Assembly: GCF_009915765.1 (NCBI RefSeq)
Contig: NZ_JAABLQ010000001.1
Span: 2,976,001 to 3,040,000, forward strand
Length of the DNA: 64,000 nt
Direction of reading: 5' to 3'
Source of the DNA: Pannonibacter sp. XCT-53
GTDB taxonomy: Bacteria > Pseudomonadota > Alphaproteobacteria > Rhizobiales > Stappiaceae
Shown here in pieces: positions 21,603 to 30,179 of this stretch (positions are counted from its first letter, which is position 1; each line of letters starts with the position of its first letter). The notes beneath the pieces were generated by a model. The model had not been told where the DNA came from. It ran no database searches and saw only the letters and a program-made list of their open reading frames with translations. The position numbers were made by a program, and so were the translations under genes.

Positions 21603-21761
21603 GATCAAGGTCTCCACGCGGCAGCGGCACCGGCCGGTCGGGGTTGCTCCCGGTCCGAATCCTGCGCCGCAGGCGTTTAGGTTTCCTTAATCATGCACGC
21701 GCCGCGGTCAAGCAGCCACCGGGCAAGGCGCACCGCCTCGGGCGGCCTCTGGCTGAGATCT

Positions 21762-21879
21762 GCCGCCGCCTCAGGCAGCGCACATGTCAGGTTTGCCGCT
21801 GCCTCAGGCAGCGCCCAGGTCAGGTTTGCCGCTGCCTCAGGCAGCGCACATGTCAGGTTTGCCGCTGCCTCAGGCAGCG
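21762..21879. repeat. 33-bp tandem repeat, 3.6 copies, at the 3' end of the patatin gene
   Basis: Units at 21762-21794, 21795-21827, 21828-21860 and a partial unit at 21861-21879. Each contains GCTGCC-TCA-GGCAGC (the first has one change), so each can form a 6-bp hairpin. The patatin stop codon lies in the loop of the last unit. Read in another minus-strand frame, each unit encodes an 11-residue LPEAAANLTCA-like repeat. Confidence 0.9.
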
Positions 21880-22946
21880 GCGGGTGCAACCCGGTCAGCT
21901 TCGGGAGCCGAGAGTGCGGCCGCGATGACGGCGGCCAGACGGTCGAGCACCAGCGTGTGGTCGCGGATGATGCGATCGGCTGCGCCGTTAAGCAGCAGCA
22001 GGTTGCCGGGCCGGGCGTTGTCCCAGTCCTCCGCCTCGGCCGGCACGAGACCGTCGATGCGGATGTAGCTCGGTCCGTCCATCTCGGTGAACAGCAGGGC
22101 CGCCGCATCGGCGACGCCCTGGGCCTGGGCGCTGGTCAGGACAGACCAGATCGGCGCACCGTTGGAGGGCAGCATCCAGCCATGCGCGCCCCAGTTCTCG
22201 GCCGCCTGCGGATTGATCGCCCGGTCGGGTGCCCGGCCGACGCCAAGCGAGACGATGACGATGTCACGCGGGGCAAAGCCGAGCTTGCGCGCCTCGGCAT
22301 AGGCCACAAGCACCGGGTCGGCGTGGACCACACTGCCGTCGATCACCGCCTCCTGGCGACCGAGCGAGAGGTTGTCGATGCGCGCCGGCTCGAAGAAGGA
22401 GGGCGCGGCGAGGGCCGCCCGGACCGCCTGCCAGATATAGTAATCGTCGGGACGGGCGCCCCCATCGGCCGGGGCCGTCCCCATCAGCAGGGGCCGGCGA
22501 TGCTCGATGTCGTAGCCGGTGACGACGAGATGGGTCAGCGCGCTCTGCAGGGAGGTCCAGCCGAAGCGGTCCTTCAGCAGCTGGTCGAGCAGACGGCCGT
22601 CGTAGCGCTCGTCGAACACGCCGAACGGATTGGTGACAAACCGGGAGAGGCGCTTGCGCAGGCTGTGGGTGAACAGCGCACGGGCCTCTTCCTCGAAGAA
22701 ACGGCGCAGTTCGGCGACTGTCGCGGCGGCCTCGCCGTGGCCGCCGGTCGCCTTGGGTGCGGCCAGGCCGGCAACGATCAGCCCGCCCGAGGAACTGCCG
22801 CACATCAGGTCGAAGACCCGGTGCATGGGCAGCTCGACGCCCAGCCGTGCCAGACGCCCTTCCAGCGCCTCCAGCACCCGGAGCGGGATCAACCCGCGCA
22901 TGCCGCCGCCGTCGATGGAGAGAATGAACCGCTTTGCCGTTGCCAT
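21870..22946 (-). CDS. Patatin-like phospholipase
   Basis: 358 residues. The oxyanion loop GGGMRG is at 13-18, the nucleophile elbow GSSSG at 50-54 (Ser52), and the catalytic aspartate in VIDGS. No signal peptide is present, so it is cytoplasmic or delivered by another route. It would hydrolyse phospholipid acyl esters. The ATG at 22946 has GGAGG seven bases upstream, better than longer in-frame starts. The 3' end lies in a 33-bp tandem repeat. Patatins also serve as effectors in CBASS immunity, but no nucleotide cyclase gene is next to it. Confidence 0.9.
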   Translation of the reverse strand: MATAKRFILSIDGGGMRGLIPLRVLEALEGRLARLGVELPMHRVFDLMCGSSSGGLIVAGLAAPKATGGHGEAAATVAELRRFFEEEARALFTHSLRKRLSRFVTNPFGVFDERYDGRLLDQLLKDRFGWTSLQSALTHLVVTGYDIEHRRPLLMGTAPADGGARPDDYYIWQAVRAALAAPSFFEPARIDNLSLGRQEAVIDGSVVHADPVLVAYAEARKLGFAPRDIVIVSLGVGRAPDRAINPQAAENWGAHGWMLPSNGAPIWSVLTSAQAQGVADAAALLFTEMDGPSYIRIDGLVPAEAEDWDNARPGNLLLLNGAADRIIRDHTLVLDRLAAVIAAALSAPEADRVAPAAA

Positions 22947-23107
22947 GCCCTGCCTCCTGCATCGCCCCCGCCCAAGGGGCCGCACCATCCTTCAGGAATG
23001 AGACGAGGGCATGGCAGGCACAAGCCTCGGCGGCAGGAACCTGCGAACAGGGTTAGGGATTGGCAAACGGCCCGCGCCGCGACCGGCCTGCAGGGGCGGG
23101 AGGCCGG

Positions 23108-23662
23108 TCAGGCCAGGCGCTTGTAGAGAAAGGTGCAATCCTCGAACCGCTGCTGACGCGGGTCGAGCGCATAGGCCGGGATGCGCCCGAGCACCTGGTA
23201 GCCGAGATCGAGATAGAGCTGCTCGCCCGCATCACCGGTGCGGGTGTCGAGGGTCAGGAGCGTGCGGTTGCGGGCGCGGGCCTGGAGCTCGACCGCCTGC
23301 ATGAGCCGGCGGGCAAGGCCACGCCGGCGAAACCGCGGATGCACGAGCAGCTTGCGCACATCCGCCCGCTGGGGCTGGTTGGCCGGGGTGTCGCAGGCGA
23401 GCTGGACCGTACCGGCGACCTCGCCCGCGCAGAGACCCACGAGCAGGTCGACCTCGCCGCTCGCCACGCCGGGGAAGACCTTGCCGCGCCAGAAGCGCAA
23501 GGCGTCGGCAACGCCGAAGGGATCGACGAAGCTCACGCTGGCGCCGTCCGCGACACAGGCGGTCAGCACCTCGGCGAGGCCCACGACATGGTCCTCGAAG
23601 GTCGCCTCCGTCAGCTGGACAAGGGTCACGTCGGCATTGGTGGTTGCAGCGGGGTGCGGCAT
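23108..23662 (-). CDS. GNAT family N-acetyltransferase
   Basis: 184 residues. The acetyl-CoA site is RRRGLARRLMQA, preceded by the beta strand VRKLLVHPRF and followed by LTLDTRTGDAGEQLYLDLGY, the usual GNAT motif A/B arrangement. The substrate is unknown. It is 161 bp upstream of the patatin gene on the same strand. Confidence 0.9.
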   Translation of the reverse strand: MPHPAATTNADVTLVQLTEATFEDHVVGLAEVLTACVADGASVSFVDPFGVADALRFWRGKVFPGVASGEVDLLVGLCAGEVAGTVQLACDTPANQPQRADVRKLLVHPRFRRRGLARRLMQAVELQARARNRTLLTLDTRTGDAGEQLYLDLGYQVLGRIPAYALDPRQQRFEDCTFLYKRLA

Positions 23663-23690
23663 GGGCAGGATCCTTCAGGCAAGGGGAGAC

Positions 23691-23740
23691 AGGGAGCAGG
23701 CAGGGAGCAGGCAAGTCGGGACCGGCAAGTCGGGACCGGC
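23691..23740. repeat. Two short tandem duplications upstream of the GNAT gene
   Basis: AGGGAGCAGGC is repeated directly (23691-23701, 23702-23712), then AAGTCGGGACCGGC is repeated directly (23713-23726, 23727-23740). Both are in the intergenic region; they look like recent slippage duplications. Confidence 0.85.
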
Positions 23741-23810
23741 ACTGGCGGGCAAGCAGGGTCAGGCCCGGATGCGGCACCAGGGACCCGGGCCCGGGTCCGG
23801 GCTGACCGGC

Positions 23811-24383
23811 TCAGACGAGAAACAAGAGGTAACGGGCGCCGGCGTCCGGCGGGGTCTCGTAGGCGTTTGGGCCCCGGAGCTGGAAGCGCAGGCAGTCGCC
23901 GGGGCGGAGCGGATGGGTCCGCCCGTCGACGGTCACCGACAGCGCACCGTCCAGCAGCACCAGGTGATGCTCAAGACCGGGACGCGGCGGGGCGTCATAG
24001 GCGATGCGCGTTCCGGGCGGGAGGCTTGCCTCCAGCACTTCGCCGGCCAGCGCCGGAGCGGGCGGAGACACGATCCGGCGCTGATAGCCGCTGTCCGGAT
24101 CGGTCCACAGGGACTGGGAGGATCGCGACACGAGCGCTGCGACCTCGTCCTCGACCAGCTGCATCAACCGGGACAGGGTGAGGCCATGAGCCGTGCAGAG
24201 GCGGGAGAGGACCTGTGCGGTCGGGCTGACCTCGGCATTCTCGAGCCGGGACAGGGTGGCGCGGCTGACGCCACTCTGGCGGGCCAGCTCGTCGAGCGAC
24301 CAGCCACGGTCCTGGCGGAGCTGGCGCAGACGTTGGGCGATCTGGTGGTCGAGAGCCGTCTCGGACGATGCCTTGTTTTCCAT
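23811..24383 (-). CDS. XRE-family transcriptional regulator with cupin sensor
   Basis: 190 residues from the ATG at 24383. An N-terminal helix-turn-helix (LRQLRQDRGWSLDELARQSGVSRATLSRLENAE, split in two: residues about 14-46) and a C-terminal cupin barrel (PGLEHHLVLLDGALSVTVDGRTHPLRPGDCL, about 125-160) that would bind a small ligand. A PuuR/SutR-like repressor is the nearest functional type. The start codon lies inside an inverted repeat, CCATATC-N15-GATATGG, which suggests autoregulation. Confidence 0.9.
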   Translation of the reverse strand: MENKASSETALDHQIAQRLRQLRQDRGWSLDELARQSGVSRATLSRLENAEVSPTAQVLSRLCTAHGLTLSRLMQLVEDEVAALVSRSSQSLWTDPDSGYQRRIVSPPAPALAGEVLEASLPPGTRIAYDAPPRPGLEHHLVLLDGALSVTVDGRTHPLRPGDCLRFQLRGPNAYETPPDAGARYLLFLV

Positions 24384-24408
24384 ATCCGAGAATAAATCCC
24401 AGATATGG
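24380..24408. promoter_or_regulatory. Inverted repeat CCATATC-N15-GATATGG at the regulator start
   Basis: Perfect 7-bp arms. The left arm overlaps the ATG of the XRE-cupin gene (24383); the right arm ends eight bases before the stop of the next upstream gene (24416). A likely operator for the regulator itself. Confidence 0.5.
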
Positions 24409-24415
24409 AAAAACG

Positions 24416-25213
24416 TCAAGCGGCAAACACGGGCTGCTCAAGCTTCAGGGGATGCACCTCGGCGCCCTCGCAGGAGAGCACGTAGAGCCGGTCGGGCTCC
24501 ACGGGACGCCAGCGGGCGCAGGCCCCTTCCAGCGGCTCGGAGGCAAAGGCGCGGCCGCCGTGGTCGAGGCATTCCGACAGGTAGAGTGTCGGGGCCTGGG
24601 CGTCATCGGCGAAACGGAAGGCAAAGATCCGGGTCCCCTCGGTAAAGACGCAGGTGAGACGGATCGGCTTCTCGCCCGTGGTGCGGCGACGGGCGATGTC
24701 GATGACCTGGGACAGGGTGCGGTGCAGGGCAGCCTGCGGATCCACATCGAGCCCGTTGGTCAGCATGAGGAGGAAGAACAGCTCGCTGTCGGTCGTGCCC
24801 TTGCGACAGGCGTAGTAGTCCTCGGACACCAGCATCTCCATCTCGCGGCGGATGCGGCAGAAGTCGCCGATGTTGCCGTTGTGCATGAAGGCCCAGCGGC
24901 CGCAGGAGAAGGGATGGCAATTGTCCCGCGACGTGGCGCCCGTCGTGGCGGCGCGGACATGGGCCAAGAACAGCCTTGCCTTCACCAGACGGCAGATGCT
25001 CTGCAGGTTGGTGTCCGCCCAGGCCGGCAGGACGTCCTTGAACAGGCCCGGCTCGGTCTGGTGGCCGTACCAGGCAATCCCGAAGCCGTCCCCATTGACG
25101 CGAAGCTTGGCCTCCTGCGCGTCGAGGCTCTGCACCAGCAGGGAGTGCTTCGGCTTGGCGATGATGTTTTCGAGCGGGATTTCAGTCCCGAGATAGGCAG
25201 CCAGACGGCACAT
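24416..25213 (-). CDS. Class II glutamine amidotransferase (YafJ/EgtC-like)
   Basis: 265 residues. I use the ATG at 25213 because it places the N-terminal nucleophile cysteine at position 2 (MCRLAAYLG), as the Ntn-hydrolase mechanism needs; longer starts would bury it. Other family marks are RVNGDGFGIAWY, LAHVRAATTG and FMHNGNIGDF. It releases ammonia from glutamine or hydrolyses a gamma-glutamyl bond; the partner and substrate are unknown. It reads into the XRE-cupin gene 32 bp downstream and may share its transcript. Confidence 0.92.
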   Translation of the reverse strand: MCRLAAYLGTEIPLENIIAKPKHSLLVQSLDAQEAKLRVNGDGFGIAWYGHQTEPGLFKDVLPAWADTNLQSICRLVKARLFLAHVRAATTGATSRDNCHPFSCGRWAFMHNGNIGDFCRIRREMEMLVSEDYYACRKGTTDSELFFLLMLTNGLDVDPQAALHRTLSQVIDIARRRTTGEKPIRLTCVFTEGTRIFAFRFADDAQAPTLYLSECLDHGGRAFASEPLEGACARWRPVEPDRLYVLSCEGAEVHPLKLEQPVFAA

Positions 25214-25481
25214 GGAACACTCAGACCTGCGACAGACACTTGCCTCCGGAAGGCTCCAGACGAAAGATCCTTCCAATCCCGGCGAGATTAAGGACAGCGG
25301 GATGGGATGGAATCCGGTTTTCACGGCCAATCCCGGATCATACCCGGAAACTGTCCCATCACATCGTTAACGCTTCGATACTTTTCCCAAGCTGCAACGG
25401 CCGCCGCGACGCAGTGGACGCGTGAAGGGCCACACCCGGGCGCGCGAACTGCCGGCATTCCGGCCGCGGCCCGGCCACCGC

Positions 25482-25514
25482 CCCCGTCACCGCCCGGTCA
25501 TCGCCCGGTCACCG
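25482..25514. repeat. 11-bp tandem repeat, 3 copies
   Basis: CCGTCACCGCC, CGGTCATCGCC and CGGTCACCGCC follow each other directly, upstream of the CtrA box. Intergenic; probably a slippage array. Confidence 0.75.
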
Positions 25515-25537
25515 CCTGTCGCGCGGCGGGGCAAGGG

Positions 25538-25553
25538 TTAACGGGATCTTAAC
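25538..25553 (+). promoter_or_regulatory. Consensus CtrA-binding box TTAA-N7-TTAAC
   Basis: TTAA, seven bases (CGGGATC), TTAAC: an exact match to the alphaproteobacterial CtrA consensus, 71 bp before the start codon of the unknown gene at 25624. This position is typical for activation by phosphorylated CtrA. Confidence 0.6.
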
Positions 25554-25623
25554 CAATTCGGGCAAGGGTGAACCTGCCCAGATTTGCCCCAGCCGGTGCG
25601 CAAGCGGGACGTGGAGCCCTCCC

Positions 25624-26268
25624 ATGCAGCTCTCCATCCAGTCCAAGACGACCACCGCCAGCCTCTTTGCAGCCCAGTCCGGCCCGCTTTCGGGACAGCT
25701 GGCGGGCGGGGCGCTGGACGCGGGCGCGACGGGCAAGGGCGCGCTGGACAGGGGCGCACAGGACAGGGGCGCTCTGGACAGGGGCGCTGCGCCGGCAGCA
25801 CCGGCTGCCAACATCCTCGACCTTGCCGCCAAGAAGGCAGAGGAAGATGCGGTGGTGATCGCGGCGCTGCAGGAGGCGGTCGAGAAGGGCAAGAGCGAGA
25901 AGACCGACGAGGACGACGGCTCCGGCAAGCTCGCCACCATCGAGGATTACCTGCAGACGGCCGACAAGATCCGCGGCGCGCTCGGGGAGGACGGGGCCAG
26001 CGGCGCCTCGGCGGCCTACGAAAGCGCGACGATCACCGAAACCGTCATCGAGGGCGAGATCGGCGGACAGAAGATCTCCGCGTCCTTCGTCTCCTTCGAC
26101 CGGGTCTCCTACAACAGCCAGACCGGCCTGACGTCCCGTTCCGCCAGCGCGATGACCGTCGAAGTGAGCGGCAACAGCGTGTCCTCCAGCTATCAGAGCG
26201 CGTCCGTGTCCTCGCTTTACGCCGGCACCGACAAGCAGCTCGGCAACCTGATTTCCGGCTTCGCCTGA
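25624..26268 (+). CDS. Hypothetical protein, possibly CtrA-controlled
   Basis: 214 residues, no family recognised. Residues about 30-55 are low-complexity with a repeated GALDRGA/GAQDRGA pattern, then an Ala-rich region, a charged helix (AAKKAEEDAVVIAALQEAVEKGK) and a C-terminal half rich in Ser, Thr and beta-type sequence. No signal peptide or membrane segment. The ATG follows GTGGAG. The exact CtrA box upstream suggests a role in the cell cycle, motility or surface functions; the Ser/Thr-rich C-terminus would suit a secreted or flagellum-associated protein, but that is a guess. Confidence 0.7.
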   Translation: MQLSIQSKTTTASLFAAQSGPLSGQLAGGALDAGATGKGALDRGAQDRGALDRGAAPAAPAANILDLAAKKAEEDAVVIAALQEAVEKGKSEKTDEDDGSGKLATIEDYLQTADKIRGALGEDGASGASAAYESATITETVIEGEIGGQKISASFVSFDRVSYNSQTGLTSRSASAMTVEVSGNSVSSSYQSASVSSLYAGTDKQLGNLISGFA

Positions 26269-26280
26269 GGCATTGCCCCG

Positions 26281-26300
26281 CCTCCGGGTTCACCCGGAGG
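26281..26300 (+). terminator. Hairpin after the 25624 gene
   Basis: Perfect stem CCTCCGGG / CCCGGAGG with a TTCA loop, 12 bp after the stop codon; no T run. Possible Rho-assisted or mRNA-stabilising end. Confidence 0.5.
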
Positions 26301-26408
26301 GACTGCCCCCTTGAGCGCCCCCGCCTGACGGGCTAAATCCGCAGCAACCGGCCGCAACGCGCGCCGGACGGCATCGGCCATCCTCATGCCAGTCCTGGAG
26401 AACACTGC

Positions 26409-27467
26409 GTGGACAAGTTGAAGGCGGAACTCTTGCGCGGGCTCTGGTACGTCGCCTGCCTGGGGTCGGAGATCAAGCCTGGCGCCATGACCGGCCGCAA
26501 GCTGATGGGCGACATGGTGCTGATCGGCCGCGACAAGGCGGGCCGGATCTTCGCGCTGCGCGACATCTGTCCGCACCGCGGCATCCCGCTGCGCCACGGC
26601 ACCTTCGACGGCGAGACGGTGCAGTGCTGCTATCACGGCTGGCGCTTCAACACCGAAGGCGTCTGTGTCGACATCCCCTCCACCCATGAGGATCAGGTGA
26701 TCGACTATTCCAAGATCACCTGCGGTGCCTATCCGGCGATCGAGCAGCAGGGCCTGGTGTGGATCTATTTCTCCGCCGCCGGCGAACGCCCCGACGAGGG
26801 CCGCCAGCCGCGTCCGCCGATGCTGCCAGACTTTGCCGCCGACACGGGTCCGGCCGTGCACATCATGCAGCCCTTCGTCTGTTCCGTGGACCATGCCGCA
26901 CTCGGCCTGATGGATCCGACCCACGCCGCCTTCGTGCACACCTCATGGTGGTTCAAGAAGAACGCCACGAAGCTGCGCCCGAAGCGCAAGGAATTCGAGC
27001 CCTCGGAGCTTGGCTGGGCCATGGTGCGCCACAAGCTGCCGCCGCAGAACATTGCCTACCGGCTGCTGGGCGACGACGTGACCACCGAAATCCGCTATGC
27101 CCTGCCCGGCTTGCGCATCGAACACATCAAGGGCTCCCGGCATTCCGTCGTCGGCCTCACCACCATCACCCCGGTGACGGAGGACGAGACCGAGGTCCGG
27201 CAGATGTTCTGGGCCAGCATGGGCTGGATCCGGCCGTTCAAGCCGCTGGTGCGGCATCTCATGAACACCTTCCTCGGCCAGGACCGGCGCGTGGTGATCC
27301 AGCAGCGCGAGGGACTGGAGTACAATCCGAGGCTGATGCTGATCAACGACGCGGACACGCAGGGCCGCTGGTGGATGCAGCTGAAGCGGGAATGGGCGGA
27401 TTCGCAGGCTGAGGGTCGCGCGTTCCAGAACCCGGTCCGCGCCCGGGTCCTGCGCTGGATGAGCTGA
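26409..27467 (+). CDS. Rieske non-heme iron oxygenase, alpha-subunit type
   Basis: 352 residues from a GTG start preceded by TGGAG. The Rieske [2Fe-2S] ligands are C54-x-H56 (CPHRG) and C73-x-x-H76 (CCYHGW). The catalytic domain carries the mononuclear iron motif with DHAALGLMDPTHAAFVH. It resembles vanillate demethylase- or toluenesulfonate-type oxygenases, which hydroxylate or demethylate aromatic compounds with electrons from a separate reductase. No reductase gene is next to it, so it must use one encoded elsewhere. The substrate is unknown. Confidence 0.92.
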   Translation: MDKLKAELLRGLWYVACLGSEIKPGAMTGRKLMGDMVLIGRDKAGRIFALRDICPHRGIPLRHGTFDGETVQCCYHGWRFNTEGVCVDIPSTHEDQVIDYSKITCGAYPAIEQQGLVWIYFSAAGERPDEGRQPRPPMLPDFAADTGPAVHIMQPFVCSVDHAALGLMDPTHAAFVHTSWWFKKNATKLRPKRKEFEPSELGWAMVRHKLPPQNIAYRLLGDDVTTEIRYALPGLRIEHIKGSRHSVVGLTTITPVTEDETEVRQMFWASMGWIRPFKPLVRHLMNTFLGQDRRVVIQQREGLEYNPRLMLINDADTQGRWWMQLKREWADSQAEGRAFQNPVRARVLRWMS

Positions 27468-27627
27468 CACGCCAGTCCTGCTCGCGGATCTGGCCTGGCG
27501 TGCCGGACCAGCCCCTGCACCATGCCGACGGCGGATCGGGGCGACCGAGCGCCGGGAAGACGCGTTGACGCCCGCCGGCAGCGGTGTAAACAGCGGGGCA
27601 GTCCTTGGCCCCGACCGGCAGCGCCTT

Positions 27628-29553
27628 ATGTCTGGGCCGACCGTTCCAACCGGATGCACGAGACCCTTGGCCGATACGCTGACCCACTCCCTTCCCCAGA
27701 CCGCGACACCGCCGGCGCTTCGACCCGGAACGGTGATCCTGGTGGATGCGCTGACGCGGAAGCGGGCGCTGCTGTTCACGCGGCCACGGCGCAGCCTGGC
27801 ATGCCGGCACGTCAGGGAGTCGCAGGACTTCCTCGCCAGGCTGGAGGCCGAGCGGGCTGCGGGCGCGCATCTGGCCGGGTTCCTTGCCTATGAGTTCGGC
27901 TTTGCCTTCGAGCCGAAGCTGGCGGCAAGCTGGCAGGACACTGGCGAGCCGCTGGCCTGGTTCGGCGTCTATGACGCTCCGCAGATCCTGACGCTGGAGG
28001 CGCTGGACGACCTGCTGGGACAGGCCGCCGGTCAGCCCGGCGAGGGGGCAGGCGGACTGGCCAATGACAGGGCCAATGATCTGGCGCATGCCACCATCGA
28101 CAGCTTCACTTACGACATGGACCGGGCCCGCTATGCGCAGGCTTTCGCAGCCGTGCAGCACCATCTGGCGGTGGGGGACATCTATCAGGCCAACCTGACC
28201 ATGCGGGCCCGCTTCCGCCACCAGGGCCCGGCGGCGGCGCAGTTTGCGCGGCTGATCCGGCGCCAGCCGGTGGCGCACGGGGCGTTCCTGCAGCTGGAGG
28301 ACCGGGCGATCCTGTCGCTGTCGCCGGAACTGTTCCTGGAGCGGGAAGGCCAGAGGCTGCGCACCCGGCCGATGAAGGGCACCGCCCCGCGCGGGCGCGA
28401 CGGCAGCGAGGATGCGGCGATTGCCGCGGCGCTGGCCGGTGACCCGAAGCAGCGGGCCGAGAACGTGATGATCGCCGACCTGATGCGCAACGACCTGTCG
28501 CGCGTCTGCAAGCCCGGCTCGGTGAGCGTGCATGACGTGTTCGCGGTCGAGCGCTACAGGAGCCTGCACCAGATGGTGACGGGCGTCGAGGGCGAGCTGG
28601 AGGACGGCGTTGGGCTTAGCGAGATCATCGCCAACCTGTTCCCCTGCGGCTCGATCACCGGAGCGCCGAAACTCTCGGCAATGCAGATCATCAAGGCCGA
28701 GGAGACCGGGCCGCGCGGGATCTACACGGGCTCCATCGGCCATGTGACGCCTGCGGGCGACTTCCGCTTCAACGTGGCGATCCGCACGCTGGTGCTGCGC
28801 GACACCGGACTGGGCGAGGCCGGCGTCGGGTCCGGGGTGGTGTTCGATTCCGGTGCCGCGCCCGAATATGACGAGTGCCTGCTCAAGCTGAAGTTCCTGA
28901 CCGCCGCCGAGCCACCGGCCTTCGGGCTGATCGAGACGCTCGGCTGGAGCCCGGACGAGGGCTATCTGCTCCTGGAGCGGCATCTCGACCGGCTGGCCGG
29001 GTCGGCCGCCTATTTCGGCTTCACCTGCGATCTTGCCGCCGTGGAGGCGGCGCTGCAGGGCGTGGCAGCAGGCTTTGCCGGGCTGACGCGGGTGCGGCTG
29101 GAACTGGCCAGCGACGGCAGCCACCAGATCACCCATGCGCCGATGCAGGCCGTTGCCCCGGGCGAGGTCTGGGACGTGTGCCTGGCGGATGTCCGGACCG
29201 ACGCAAGCGACCGCTTCTACTATCACAAGACCACCAACCGGGAGATCTACGACGGCACGCGCAACCGGATGGTGGCGACGAAGCCGGGTCTTCGGGAAGT
29301 GCTGTTCGAGAACACGGACGGGTTCCTCACCGAGGGCAGTTTCACGACGCTGTTCGTGGCCTGGAACGGGCGGCTGCTGACGCCGGCGCTGCGCCACGGG
29401 GTGCTGCCGGGCACGCTGCGCGCGGCGCTGCTGGAGAGGCGGATTGCGGCAGAAGCCGACCTGACGCGGGCCGATCTGACGACGGGTGATCCGGTCTATG
29501 TCGGCAATTCCGTGCGCGGCCTGATCCGGGTGCGGCTGGTCGATTCCGTTTGA
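27628..29553 (+). CDS. pabBC: Fused aminodeoxychorismate synthase component I and 4-amino-4-deoxychorismate lyase
   Basis: About 641 residues. The N-terminal two thirds are PabB (chorismate-binding: MKGTAPRGRD, RNDLSRVCKPGSV, FPCGSITGAPKLSAM); the last 210 residues are PabC, a fold-type IV PLP enzyme with its lysine in YHKTTNREIYDGTRN. It would make p-aminobenzoate from chorismate for folate, with ammonia from a PabA elsewhere. The start is uncertain: ATG at 27628 or TTG at 27565 with GGGA upstream; neither has a strong ribosome site. Confidence 0.92.
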   Translation: MSGPTVPTGCTRPLADTLTHSLPQTATPPALRPGTVILVDALTRKRALLFTRPRRSLACRHVRESQDFLARLEAERAAGAHLAGFLAYEFGFAFEPKLAASWQDTGEPLAWFGVYDAPQILTLEALDDLLGQAAGQPGEGAGGLANDRANDLAHATIDSFTYDMDRARYAQAFAAVQHHLAVGDIYQANLTMRARFRHQGPAAAQFARLIRRQPVAHGAFLQLEDRAILSLSPELFLEREGQRLRTRPMKGTAPRGRDGSEDAAIAAALAGDPKQRAENVMIADLMRNDLSRVCKPGSVSVHDVFAVERYRSLHQMVTGVEGELEDGVGLSEIIANLFPCGSITGAPKLSAMQIIKAEETGPRGIYTGSIGHVTPAGDFRFNVAIRTLVLRDTGLGEAGVGSGVVFDSGAAPEYDECLLKLKFLTAAEPPAFGLIETLGWSPDEGYLLLERHLDRLAGSAAYFGFTCDLAAVEAALQGVAAGFAGLTRVRLELASDGSHQITHAPMQAVAPGEVWDVCLADVRTDASDRFYYHKTTNREIYDGTRNRMVATKPGLREVLFENTDGFLTEGSFTTLFVAWNGRLLTPALRHGVLPGTLRAALLERRIAAEADLTRADLTTGDPVYVGNSVRGLIRVRLVDSV

Positions 29554-29609
29554 CCGGGCCGGCAATTGCGCCTATCGGCGGTGCGTCCGACGCAGACAGG
29601 AGCCCCCGG

Positions 29610-30122
29610 GTGAGCATGTCCACCGATCCGACCCCTTCCCGCAGCAGCGCAACGCCGACCGAGCTGGACGGCAAGCTGGTGGTGGGCTGGAAGGAATGGG
29701 TGAGCCTGCCGGATCTCGGCGTGCCGCGGCTCATGGCCAAGTTCGACACCGGTGCGCGCTCCTCGGCGCTGCACGTGCCCCGGGCGCAGGTGATCGAGAT
29801 CGACGGGCGCGCGCATGTGAACTTCGACCTCGACACGGATGCGCCGGATGCCGGCGGGCTGCTGCGCCACACCGCGCCGCTTCTGGACCTGCGTCGGGTG
29901 AAGTCCTCGTCCGGTCACGCCGAGCAGAGGCTGACTATCCACACGACTCTGTCCTTTGCCGGATTACAGTGGCAGATCGAGCTGACACTGACGGATCGCT
30001 CGGACATGAAGCTGCCAATGCTTGTGGGCCGCTCGGCAATGCACAGCCGGCTCATCATTGATCCCTCACGAAGCTTCCTCGCCGGACGAAGGGTCAGAAA
30101 ACCTTCACAAAAATCCCGCTAG
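29610..30122 (+). CDS. rimB: RimB-type retropepsin-like protease (PF05618 family)
   Basis: About 170 residues. The aspartic-protease-like motif KFDTGARSSALHV marks the RimB/ATP-dependent zinc protease family, and LPMLVGRSAM is the conserved second half. The GTG at 29610 has CAGGAG seven bases before it; an ATG at 29616 is close. In pseudomonads RimB trims the glutamate tails that RimK adds to ribosomal protein S6; the rimK gene follows here 57 bp downstream, which supports the name. Confidence 0.85.
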   Translation: MSMSTDPTPSRSSATPTELDGKLVVGWKEWVSLPDLGVPRLMAKFDTGARSSALHVPRAQVIEIDGRAHVNFDLDTDAPDAGGLLRHTAPLLDLRRVKSSSGHAEQRLTIHTTLSFAGLQWQIELTLTDRSDMKLPMLVGRSAMHSRLIIDPSRSFLAGRRVRKPSQKSR

Positions 30123-30179
30123 CGGACGGATGCGGATTTGGGATATTGGCGCTGCTTCCTCGCTGGAGAGTGACCTGCC

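Larger units (their letters stand above)
25214..25623. other. Intergenic region upstream of the 25624 gene
   Basis: 410 bp without a gene. It carries the divergent promoters, an 11-bp GC-rich tandem repeat (25482-25514) and a CtrA box (25538-25553), listed separately. Confidence 0.6.

Noticed and set aside
21762..21879. CRISPR array
   Set aside because: The 33-bp units are contiguous without spacers, and no cas gene is near.
21870..22946. CBASS effector phospholipase
   Set aside because: No nucleotide cyclase or CBASS accessory gene is next to the patatin gene; neighbours are ordinary GNAT and endopeptidase genes.
27343..29565. A 740-codon minus-strand open frame opposite pabBC
   Set aside because: Antisense shadow; pabBC has all catalytic motifs.
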